6,611 nucleotides of DNA from an uncultured Bacteroidota bacterium (GTDB taxonomy: Bacteria; Bacteroidota; Bacteroidia; UKL13-3), in the NCBI GenBank assembly GCA_903907885.1, contig CAIVPY010000172.1:1-6611 (forward strand), in the 5' to 3' direction. Each line of letters opens with the position of its first letter. Position 1 is the stretch's first letter. A program made the translations under genes and the position numbers. The notes under the pieces are model-generated. The model saw only the letters and a list, made by a program, of their open reading frames with translations, was not told where the DNA came from and searched no databases. Positions 1-5,898 of this stretch are shown here, piece by piece.

Positions 1-34
1 CCACCAACACCACAATCATTCTCACGAAGAGTAA
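1..34 (+). CDS. 3' end of an upstream gene with a His-rich C-terminal tail (partial)
   Basis: Only the last ten codons are visible, reading HQHHNHSHEE and then a TAA stop at 32-34. Clusters of histidines at a C-terminus often bind transition metals, but such a tail alone does not identify the family, so no function is given. The frame is chosen because its stop lies 7 bases before a strong terminator hairpin. One other frame also closes here (TAG at 39-41, ending in LTKSNI), so the assignment is not certain. The start and the body of the gene lie outside the left edge. Confidence 0.5.
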   Translation, partial: HQHHNHSHEE

Positions 35-41
35 TATTTAG

Positions 42-70
42 AAAATCCCGAGCAATCGGGATTTTTTTTG
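42..70 (+). terminator. Rho-independent terminator
   Basis: A perfect 10-bp stem pairs 42-51 with 56-65. Its loop is GCAA, a GNRA-type tetraloop, and a run of eight T (62-69) overlaps and follows the stem. It ends transcription of the plus-strand gene whose stop is at 32-34. The A-run at the 5' side of the stem also gives a U-run on the opposite strand, so it could work in both directions. Confidence 0.93.
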
Positions 71-71
71 T

Positions 72-107
72 CTCTCCCTAAATCCCTCTCCCAAGGAAAG
101 GGACTTT
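72..107. repeat. Short palindromic intergenic repeat
   Basis: Positions 83-91 pair with 95-103 (8 of 9 bp, one C-A mismatch) around a 3-base loop, preceded by CTCTCCCTAAA. From memory, the layout CCCTAAATCCC, then a purine-rich complement ending in GGGACTTT, recurs between genes in many Bacteroidota genomes; this was not checked by search. It has no T-run like that of the terminator beside it, so it looks like a dispersed repeat, not a second terminator. Confidence 0.55.
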
Positions 108-132
108 ATAAATACAGGACTAAATCCAACAC

Positions 133-162
133 TTGACTTTCAATTTTAAATACTTACATTTG
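133..162 (+). promoter_or_regulatory. Bacteroidota-type promoter for the 186-851 gene
   Basis: TTG at 133-135 (the -33 element) is followed after exactly 19 bases by TACATTTG at 155-162, a full match to the Bacteroidota -7 consensus TAnnTTTG read by the primary sigma factor. Transcription would start near 168-170, leaving a leader of only about 16 bases before the ATG at 186. Spacing and sequence are both close to ideal. Confidence 0.8.
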
Positions 163-185
163 ATTTACATTAAAATATCTGAATT

Positions 186-851
186 ATGAAAGCCAAATAT
201 GCTCTAATGCTGTTAATCGCAGCTTTATTTCAATTTTCTTTTACTGTCGTTAATCCACCTAAGGAGAAATATCAATGGCATGAATTGAAACTTGGCGAAA
301 TCGAATTATTTAATGCTAATGATTCTATACAAGGAGAACTGACTCGATTCACATACAAAAGGGGCAGTTATGATCTTTCAAGCTATACTATTGAAGGGGA
401 TAAAAATGCCGCCATGAAACTATTCAATCTTAATGGTACACAAGGAAATCATCAAAATCAATTGGAAATATTGAATTGTTCAGGGAATATAAAAAGAGAT
501 GCTGACACCATTACCATTCAGGCAAAAAGTAATTTTAACAAGCTTTATATTTTTAACATTGTGAAAAATGGGATTGTAGATACTTTAACAAATAGTATAC
601 AGATCAAGTTAGTATCTAAAACACTAAAGGAGGAATTTTGTCCAAACTTAGTAAGCATATTTAAGGGCCTTAACATAGTTGCCTTACCAAGCAAAATCAA
701 GGAAAATGAAATTTTCAAACCTTATCATAGCGACAAAACCATAGGTGTGTTTTCGTATTTTGCTATTTATGATGAGCGTGGAAATGTAAAAAATTACCCG
801 CCCAACGATTATGTAATAATTGGAGGAAATGCATTGAGCGTTGGGGAATAA
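186..851 (+). CDS. Secreted protein of unknown function
   Basis: This is a 221-residue protein that I do not recognise. The N-terminus is a typical signal peptide: lysines at 2 and 4, then a hydrophobic core from about 6 to 22 (ALMLLIAALFQFSFTVV). There is no lipobox cysteine, so it is probably released into the periplasm or exported by the Sec route. The rest alternates charged and beta-forming segments, has two cysteines (98 and 152) and no further membrane segment. There is no T9SS C-terminal sorting domain; it ends in IIGGNALSVGE. The ATG at 186 is chosen because it sits about 16 bases after a predicted transcription start and begins the signal peptide; no Shine-Dalgarno is visible. The gene is alone between a terminator upstream and a repeat-filled gap downstream, so its neighbours do not hint at its role. 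Confidence 0.8.
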   Translation: MKAKYALMLLIAALFQFSFTVVNPPKEKYQWHELKLGEIELFNANDSIQGELTRFTYKRGSYDLSSYTIEGDKNAAMKLFNLNGTQGNHQNQLEILNCSGNIKRDADTITIQAKSNFNKLYIFNIVKNGIVDTLTNSIQIKLVSKTLKEEFCPNLVSIFKGLNIVALPSKIKENEIFKPYHSDKTIGVFSYFAIYDERGNVKNYPPNDYVIIGGNALSVGE

Positions 852-860
852 GATCAATGC

Positions 861-1059
861 TATCCGCTGTTCGTGGATGTTAGCAAAGCGCATACCGAAC
901 CATAGATAAAAAGGATATTTATCCTGTAATTTTTGAATTGATTTAATATTTTCGATTATTATCTTGCTATTTATGCAGAAGATGGCATTTGAATAGCGGA
1001 TTTAAAACCGCCTTATCTGTGATTCGACATGCACTGCGCTAACATGTCGAATAGCGATA
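861..1059. repeat. Approximately 200-bp inverted-repeat element, MITE-like or paired stem-loop repeat
   Basis: Positions 877-909 match the reverse complement of 1013-1045 at 26 of 33 positions with no gaps. Shared blocks, outside to inside, are ATGTTAGC, AG, GCAT, CGAA and AGATAA. The match continues outward with single-base gaps to TATC at 861 and GATA at 1059. The right arm is itself a stem-loop (1022-1031 with 1043-1052, 10 bp perfect). The left arm is a decayed version of the same stem-loop. The core between the arms (910-1012) is AT-rich, has small hairpins at 912-925 and 996-1011, and holds no credible reading frame. GAATAGCG occurs at both 991-998 and 1049-1056. The form suggests a non-autonomous mobile element or a paired palindromic repeat; no transposase is present and no target-site duplication is clear. 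Confidence 0.65.
1022..1052. repeat. Perfect 10-bp stem-loop in the right arm of the inverted-repeat element
   Basis: ATTCGACATG at 1022-1031 pairs perfectly with CATGTCGAAT at 1043-1052 around an 11-base loop (CACTGCGCTAA). There is no T-run after it, so it is not a standard terminator. The left arm read on the minus strand has the same layout, with the loop CGCTTTGCTAA and a degraded stem, which suggests the stem-loop is the repeated unit. Confidence 0.75.
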
Positions 1060-1080
1060 CTAATCAACAAGCCCCTTCTA

Positions 1081-1142
1081 ATTCACACATTCTCACATTC
1101 GCAAATTCTCATATCCTTAATTTCACACATTCGCAAATTAGC
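1081..1142. repeat. Low-complexity direct repeats of the CACATTCGCAAATT type
   Basis: CACATTCGCAAATT occurs exactly at 1094-1107 and 1126-1139. CACACATTC occurs at 1084-1092 and 1124-1132, with further degenerate pieces between. From memory, patches of CACATT / GCAAATT / AGC words are frequent between Bacteroidota genes, but this was not searched. Nothing coding is seen in it. It lies between the inverted-repeat element and the clpP promoter. Confidence 0.6.
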
Positions 1143-1191
1143 CCCAGCACCCTTGTCAACACATTTTGTCAGTAAAATCAATTGGCATAGG

Positions 1192-1222
1192 TTTGGCTTA
1201 GTCAAATGAGTTTATATATTTG
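1192..1222 (+). promoter_or_regulatory. Bacteroidota-type promoter for clpP
   Basis: TTTG at 1192-1195 is followed after exactly 19 bases by TATATTTG at 1215-1222, a full match to TAnnTTTG. Transcription would begin near 1229, giving a leader of about 16 bases before the ATG at 1245. The architecture is the same as that of the 133-162 promoter. Confidence 0.8.
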
Positions 1223-1244
1223 ATAAAAATTAAACCACTAAGCA

Positions 1245-1934
1245 ATGATGAACGAAGGAAAAGAATTTCGCAAATATGCCACCAAACACATGGGCATAAG
1301 CAGCATAAAAGTAGACGCCTACATGGAAAGCACCATGGAAAACATGACCCGCACGGTGATTGAAGAGCGTCCTATGAATTTTAGAGAGATAGATGTATTC
1401 TCTCGTTTGATGGCAGATAGAATTATTTTCTTGGGCACTGCCATTGATGATTATATAGCCAATATCGTGCAAGCACAAATGCTATTCTTAGAAAGTATGG
1501 ACGCACGTAGAGATATCCAAATGTATATTAACAGCCCTGGAGGCTCGGTATATGCAGGCTTAGGCATATATGACACAATGCAATGGATACAGCCTAATGT
1601 GGCTACTATATGTACTGGTTTGGCAGCATCTATGGGTGCGGTGCTAATGTGTGCAGGTGAAAAAGGAAAACGTACAGCCTTGCCTCATGCTCGTATTATG
1701 ATTCACCAACCATTGGGAGGAGCACAAGGACAGGCATCAGATATTGAAATTACAGCACGTGAAATCCAAAAATTAAAAAAAGAATTGTATGACATAATTT
1801 CAATTCACAGTGGACAACCTTTTGAAAAAGTGCAAGCCGATAGCGACCGTGACTATTGGATGATAGCCCAAGAAGCGAAAGAATATGGCATGGTGGATGA
1901 TATTTTGATTCGTAAGAAAGAAGAAGCAAAATAA
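1245..1934 (+). CDS. clpP: ATP-dependent Clp protease proteolytic subunit ClpP
   Basis: ClpP is the serine protease barrel of the ClpXP/ClpAP complexes, which degrade unfolded and tagged proteins in the cytoplasm. The 229 residues contain the whole catalytic triad: Ser129 in GLAASMGA, His154 in MIHQPLGG, and Asp203 in DSDRDYW. The spacings between them (25 and 49) equal those of E. coli Ser97, His122 and Asp171. The oxyanion-region motif INSPGGSVYAG lies at 95-105. The N-terminus, about 55 residues before FSRLMADRIIFLG, is longer than in E. coli; a longer N-terminus with ERPMNFREID is what I would expect in Bacteroidota. The first ATG of an ATG-ATG pair is taken because it lies just after the predicted transcription start; the second cannot be excluded. 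No clpX or tig gene adjoins it: a repeat-filled gap precedes it and a terminator follows. Confidence 0.97.
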   Translation: MMNEGKEFRKYATKHMGISSIKVDAYMESTMENMTRTVIEERPMNFREIDVFSRLMADRIIFLGTAIDDYIANIVQAQMLFLESMDARRDIQMYINSPGGSVYAGLGIYDTMQWIQPNVATICTGLAASMGAVLMCAGEKGKRTALPHARIMIHQPLGGAQGQASDIEITAREIQKLKKELYDIISIHSGQPFEKVQADSDRDYWMIAQEAKEYGMVDDILIRKKEEAK

Positions 1935-1964
1935 TTTCTTTTTTAAAATATAAAATTAAATACG

Positions 1965-1996
1965 AAAGCCTTCGGTTTGTTCCGAAGGCTTTTTTC
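1965..1996 (+). terminator. Rho-independent terminator of clpP
   Basis: A perfect 11-bp stem (1965-1975 with 1982-1992; the 5' arm is AAAGCCTTCGG) has a TTTGTT loop and runs into a T-tract at 1990-1995. It begins 30 bases after the clpP stop. On the minus strand the tail after the hairpin is only weakly U-rich, so it would stop the converging receptor transcript less well. Confidence 0.93.
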
Positions 1997-2115
1997 ATTA
2001 TGCTATAGCACAGTTTCCTGAGCAATTATTTTCTATCTTTGGTGCGATATTAGAAGGATTGGCGCTTACAATCTTGGTCAAAAAAAGTGACTCGGCTTTA
2101 GGAGATTTATTATAG
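1996..2115 (+). pseudogene. Possible gene remnant (open frame without a start codon)
   Basis: One plus-strand frame from about 2002 to a TAG at 2113-2115 reads like real protein: it includes FPEQLFSIFGAILEG and then LALTILVKKSDSAL. The hydrophobic segment followed by a charged end resembles the C-terminus of a membrane-associated protein. There is no ATG in this frame, the frame runs upstream into the clpP terminator, and no promoter is visible. It could be the decayed 3' end of a gene lost between clpP and the receptor, or chance. The rest of the gap, 2116-2144, shows nothing. Confidence 0.25.
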
Positions 2116-2144
2116 GAATAGAGAGTAAGATTGGCTTTGTGTTA

Positions 2145-4469
2145 TTACAACTTTATTTGCAATTGCAGCACGAACAAACGCGGTGGGCGCAGGTCAGCCG
2201 GGCGAGTCATAACCTCTCGGTTTAGTAGGTTACTCACCATAAAGTTGACTGTTAATTTTTGGTTTATTTTATAAGAACCACGTGCATCTAAAATCAAATC
2301 TCCGTCTTTACCCATGCGTCTAGCATCGTTCACATCTGGGAAAAGAAACAGAAAGAATTTATCAATATTCCCCATATAACTGTTATATCGAGCACTTATG
2401 CCTAAAGTGTATTTTTTGTATGTGGCTTGTATATCTAATTTTGCCAAGTGCTGAAAGCGATATTTTAATAAGTTGTTTGAGGTAGTATCAGAACTAGAGT
2501 TGCGATATGTTCTTGGTGTGGCATATTGCCCCACATCATAAGAATAAACAAGGTCGGGCTGAAGGGTAATGGGGTTGGTATAAGTATATCCTATCAGACT
2601 TTTTATTATTACTTTTCCAATTTTTCCTTCACCAGATATTGAAATTTCAGCTCCTGTTATTCTAGTTTCGCCAACATTTAGGCTTTTAAAGGCTGGTATT
2701 CCGTTGTTATCTTTGTCCAAATTATATAATCCAAAATTAAACTCCATCATATTTTGGTATTGGGTAAAAAAATAAGCAGCATCAATAAATCCCTTAAATC
2801 CTTTTATTTTAAAACCTTGTTTCAATCCTATTTCAGCATTCCATCCACTTTCTGATTTTAAGTTTGGATTAGGCACTACAGTTATACTACCAGCAGTAGT
2901 AGAGATAAACATTTCGGCAATGGTTGGAAAACGAAAGCCTTGTCCATAACTGGCTCTCATAAAGGTGGCTTTGGTTGCTTCAAAGTTTAGCCCTGTTCTA
3001 AAAACAGGTTTGCTTTCTGAATTACCATTAATACTATATGTTTCGTAGCGCATACCCGCATTAGCACTCCAGCGTTTGTAGTTATAATCGAGCTGTGCAA
3101 AACCTGCATAGTTTGAAGCAGTTTGCAAACCTTGAAACAAAGGTGAATTGCTTTTAGTGTATTGCCAAACAAAACCTGCATTTAGTAAGAATTCTTTGGA
3201 TAGATTTATCTGCGATTGGTATTCGCTATAAAAAGTATGATTAGCATTGTTTTGATTTACCGTTGGGTCTGGGTTATGAACTCTATTATCCACGTAAACC
3301 CATCGCCCTTTAAAACTGTGCTTTACTTTGCCCGTAAAAAAACTCACAAAAGGGTCGAATGAGTGGTTGTAAGAAGTAGTGTTGGTAATAAGCGTATCTC
3401 CTGCAATGTAGCCATATTTATAACTCTCCCATAACAAAAAAGAGGCAGCATCTGTTACCAATACACTTCCATTTAAGCCATATTGTAATGATGGGATTTT
3501 CTTTGAATTGAAACGGGTATTAAAACTAATTCTTAACCTATAATCGTTTTCTCCCCATCGGTAGCCATCGTCTTTAAAATAGTTGAGCCCTATGCCATAG
3601 GCCATGTTTTCGAATTTATTTGAGTGGAAGATATTGAAACCATTTTGCAACCTTGCTTGGCTATTCCATTGCAAATCCTTGCGAGGGGCATTATCGTATA
3701 CGCCCGAAAATAAATTGATATTGGTAATGGATTTGTCGCTAGCCAGCTTGGTTCTAAAATTTATCATCCCATTTAACGCTGAACTGCCATACAAAACGGA
3801 TGAAGCCCCTTTGATTACCTCTACTTGCTCTACATTTTCTATGGGCAAAAATTTCCATTGAGGTTGCCCTCCGTCACCTGATAGAAAAGGAATACCATCC
3901 AACAATACCATCACCCTAGAACCTGCACCATAGCTCCATCCACTGCCACTTCTAATACTTACTTGCCCATCCACCACATTCACACTTGGAATTTGATCTA
4001 CAAGTTTATCCATATTGGTGGTAATGCGATTTTCAATCAAATAGGGTTTAATTACTTCGGTTGAAACTGTGACTTTTTTTACAGATTGTTCGTACCTACC
4101 TGCCGAAACAATTACTTGGTCTAACTGGTTTTTGCTAGCTTTTACTTTTATGTTTAGTATTATTTCATCGCGATTAGCAATTAAGATACTGTCAGAATAG
4201 TTTTCATAACCTAAGTACATCACTTGGATTTTTACTTTAATAATTTGTTTGTTTGAAGTATGAAAAATGCTAAAATTTCCAACATTATCTGTTGATGACA
4301 CATTGTTATTGTTGATAGATATGATAGCACCAATAATGGCTTCATTGCTTTCTAAATCTGTTACATTGCCACTCAATTTAAGATTTTGGGCAGTAACCCA
4401 ATTCACAAAAATTACGAATAAAAATGTACATATAACTGATTTATATACTAAACTTGAAAAAAAATTCAT
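2145..4469 (-). CDS. TonB-dependent outer-membrane receptor
   Basis: This is a full-length 774-residue receptor of the kind that imports siderophores, vitamin B12 or other bulky nutrients across the outer membrane, using energy passed on by TonB-ExbB-ExbD. Domains in order: signal peptide 1-27 (cleavage after VTA, before Gln28); carboxypeptidase-regulatory-like beta-sandwich about 30-110 (LSGNVTDLESNEAIIGA, later YLGYENY); a TonB-box-like DQVIVSA at 117-123; plug about 117-240, with VLLDGIPF at 188-195 and VEVIKGASSVLYGSSALNG at 216-234; then a barrel from about 241 to the end, closing with a final strand VLQLQIKL. The plug and barrel order resembles BtuB and iron receptors, but the substrate cannot be read from the sequence. 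No cobalamin riboswitch or Fur-like site could fit upstream, since the start lies 10 bases from a divergent gene. Its 3' end converges on clpP, and no strong terminator of its own was found. Confidence 0.93.
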   Translation of the reverse strand: MNFFSSLVYKSVICTFLFVIFVNWVTAQNLKLSGNVTDLESNEAIIGAIISINNNNVSSTDNVGNFSIFHTSNKQIIKVKIQVMYLGYENYSDSILIANRDEIILNIKVKASKNQLDQVIVSAGRYEQSVKKVTVSTEVIKPYLIENRITTNMDKLVDQIPSVNVVDGQVSIRSGSGWSYGAGSRVMVLLDGIPFLSGDGGQPQWKFLPIENVEQVEVIKGASSVLYGSSALNGMINFRTKLASDKSITNINLFSGVYDNAPRKDLQWNSQARLQNGFNIFHSNKFENMAYGIGLNYFKDDGYRWGENDYRLRISFNTRFNSKKIPSLQYGLNGSVLVTDAASFLLWESYKYGYIAGDTLITNTTSYNHSFDPFVSFFTGKVKHSFKGRWVYVDNRVHNPDPTVNQNNANHTFYSEYQSQINLSKEFLLNAGFVWQYTKSNSPLFQGLQTASNYAGFAQLDYNYKRWSANAGMRYETYSINGNSESKPVFRTGLNFEATKATFMRASYGQGFRFPTIAEMFISTTAGSITVVPNPNLKSESGWNAEIGLKQGFKIKGFKGFIDAAYFFTQYQNMMEFNFGLYNLDKDNNGIPAFKSLNVGETRITGAEISISGEGKIGKVIIKSLIGYTYTNPITLQPDLVYSYDVGQYATPRTYRNSSSDTTSNNLLKYRFQHLAKLDIQATYKKYTLGISARYNSYMGNIDKFFLFLFPDVNDARRMGKDGDLILDARGSYKINQKLTVNFMVSNLLNREVMTRPADLRPPRLFVLQLQIKL

Positions 4470-4479
4470 TACAACAAAT

Positions 4480-5220
4480 ATGAAAAAGATATTTCTACAA
4501 ATTGCATTTTTAATTACAATTTCTTCATTTTTTGTAATTGGAGCTAAAGCTCAATGTTTGCCTGATGCTAGTATTAAGTCATCTGGCGTTTTCCCTTTGG
4601 CATTGCCTGACGCCACACCAAATGTAGCTTATAGCCAAGTATTGCAATTTTATATCACCAAAGACACCGTCTTTAAAAACATCAATGCAACTATAGACAG
4701 CTTGTTTATAACGGGTGTCAAAGGCATGCCTGCAGGCTTTACGTATACTTGTCATAATTCCAATTGTGGTATTAAAGGAGGGGGAAATGGCTGTGTAACA
4801 CTATCAGGAACTGCTACAACCGCCATGAAAAACACAAACTACCCCTTGGTGGTAATGATTAAAATTAAAGGTACTGCCAACACTATTTTGGGCCCTATCA
4901 GCCAAACAATTATTGATTCAAATTCTAAATATTCCATCTTTGTTCAAAGTCCTAGCTTTGTTTCGGAGTTAAACAATAGCAGCACCATTAACTTGTACCC
5001 TAATCCATCAAAAGAAAAATTGGGAATCAATGTTTCTGAGAATTCAATTCAAAATGCTGAAGCTGTTTTATATGATATGAATGGACGTGAAGTGTCAAGA
5101 ACAGCAATTCATGCAGCTAAAACCGAACTTGAGATTTCTGCGCTATCAAAAGGGGTTTATTTTGTAAAATTTGTAAATGAAAGGGGTTTTGTAAAAACAA
5201 TGAAATTTATTAAGGAGTAA
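4480..5220 (+). CDS. Secreted protein with a type IX secretion C-terminal sorting domain
   Basis: This is a 246-residue exported protein. The signal peptide is about 1-24 (MKKIFLQIAF, then a hydrophobic core, ending GAKA before Gln25). The middle, about 26-160, is a beta-rich domain with four cysteines (26, 91, 96, 105); the segment GMPAGFTYTCHNSNC followed by GGGNGC resembles repeats I have seen in other Bacteroidota secreted proteins. The C-terminus, about 168-246, is a type A T9SS sorting domain: NLYPNPS at 171-177, VLYDMNGREV at 196-205, LSKGVYFVKF at 222-231 and a basic end MKFIKE. This domain directs passage across the outer membrane and attachment or release at the surface. The frame is open upstream to 4267, but that part is antisense to the receptor; ATG 4480 is chosen because it begins the signal peptide. 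What the beta domain does is unknown. Confidence 0.9.
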   Translation: MKKIFLQIAFLITISSFFVIGAKAQCLPDASIKSSGVFPLALPDATPNVAYSQVLQFYITKDTVFKNINATIDSLFITGVKGMPAGFTYTCHNSNCGIKGGGNGCVTLSGTATTAMKNTNYPLVVMIKIKGTANTILGPISQTIIDSNSKYSIFVQSPSFVSELNNSSTINLYPNPSKEKLGINVSENSIQNAEAVLYDMNGREVSRTAIHAAKTELEISALSKGVYFVKFVNERGFVKTMKFIKE

Positions 5221-5781
5221 TTATTTGGGAGATAGAGCAGCATCAACAGAATAACTTACAGTTACCAACACTTTTGTCTTACCCATTAGTTTTCTATTGC
5301 ATCCTGTCATTTTATACAATAGTTCTTCAAACTTAACCATGTCTTTCACCTCAATATTTGGAACTGCCATATCAATAGATGATTGGCTATATTTAACTGA
5401 GTCAATTTTGCCCATATCAACAAATGAGAATGAGGGGCTATCAACCTTACAAGCCACCGAAATATTCTTTAAGAAATCAAAATTAGTTTCTTTTGAGACT
5501 CCATTTACAGTGTCAATTGTGAAATTAATTTTATAAATTTTGATAGATTGTATTTTAGTGGTATCAATAGAATTGTTTTTTAGAATACTATCAAAATTTA
5601 TATAATTTCCTTCATGAAGAATTTCGAAATTCTGAATGGTACTAGTAGAATCGAATTCAAAAGTCAAACTCTTTGAAGTAAGGTTTAGCCTAATGTATAG
5701 GTCGTTAAATTTTTCAAGCTTATCACAAGAAGCAAGAAAAAATATGCCAACAGCTAAAACTATGGAATAAACGGTTTTCAT
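5221..5781 (-). CDS. Small lipoprotein of unknown function
   Basis: This is a 186-residue protein. The N-terminus is a lipoprotein signal: Lys2, a hydrophobic stretch, and the lipobox LASC with the modified cysteine at 19. The mature protein begins CDKLEK and should be anchored to a membrane; which membrane or face cannot be decided. The body is rich in Ser, Thr, Asp and beta-type segments (KIYKINFTID at 81-90, FDFLKNISVACKV at 101-113, KVLVTVSYSVD at 170-180), which suggests a beta-sandwich. It has two other cysteines (111, 161). I do not recognise a family. Its stop codon directly abuts that of the convergent T9SS gene, and it follows ybaB on the same strand across a 117-bp gap, so it probably has its own promoter. 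Confidence 0.85.
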   Translation of the reverse strand: MKTVYSIVLAVGIFFLASCDKLEKFNDLYIRLNLTSKSLTFEFDSTSTIQNFEILHEGNYINFDSILKNNSIDTTKIQSIKIYKINFTIDTVNGVSKETNFDFLKNISVACKVDSPSFSFVDMGKIDSVKYSQSSIDMAVPNIEVKDMVKFEELLYKMTGCNRKLMGKTKVLVTVSYSVDAALSPK

Positions 5782-5825
5782 TTATAAGTTTGATATTACG
5801 AATTAACAAGTTTGACTCTACCTTG

Positions 5826-5833
5826 CAAAAATA
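5826..5833 (-). promoter_or_regulatory. Candidate -7 promoter element for the lipoprotein gene
   Basis: Read on the minus strand this is TATTTTTG, a full match to TAnnTTTG, placed 45 bases before the start codon at 5781. Candidate TTG (-33) sequences lie 15 or 25 bases further upstream, which is outside the usual range, so this is weaker than the promoters at 133-162 and 1192-1222. Confidence 0.4.
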
Positions 5834-5898
5834 AGTTGCATAATACATCAAAATTAGACAATTGGGAGTTTAATTTTTACAATTGGTTTACAATCAGT

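Noticed and set aside
684..893. Minus-strand open frame of 69 codons
   Set aside because: It is antisense to the 186-851 gene, begins inside the left arm of the inverted repeat, and has no signal or domain features.
1021..1060. The 1022-1052 hairpin as a terminator
   Set aside because: There is no T-run after it and no gene ends just before it; it fits better as part of the inverted-repeat element.
1081..1142. CRISPR-like array
   Set aside because: The repeats are short, degenerate and only two exact copies exist, with no regular spacers and no cas genes.
1230..1478. Minus-strand open frame over the start of clpP
   Set aside because: It is a shadow of the clpP reading frame with unusual composition (many His, Tyr and Phe).
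2001..2010. Perfect 10-bp palindrome TGCTATAGCA as an operator
   Set aside because: It lies downstream of both converging genes, where an operator would have no purpose, and a 10-bp palindrome is expected by chance in AT-rich DNA.
3604..3861. Plus-strand open frame inside the receptor gene
   Set aside because: It is antisense to the conserved plug domain, with no promoter or protein features.
4267..4479. Upstream extension of the T9SS gene to an earlier ATG
   Set aside because: The extension is antisense to the receptor's N-terminus and would bury the signal peptide that begins at 4480.
5297..5536. Plus-strand open frame inside the lipoprotein gene
   Set aside because: It is a shadow frame; the minus-strand frame has a clear lipobox and plausible composition.
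5858..5886. Repeated ACAATTGG (5858-5865 and 5879-5886) as a regulatory site
   Set aside because: It is a short AT-rich word repeated only twice in the gap behind the YbaB/EbfC gene, with no promoter relation that can be defended.
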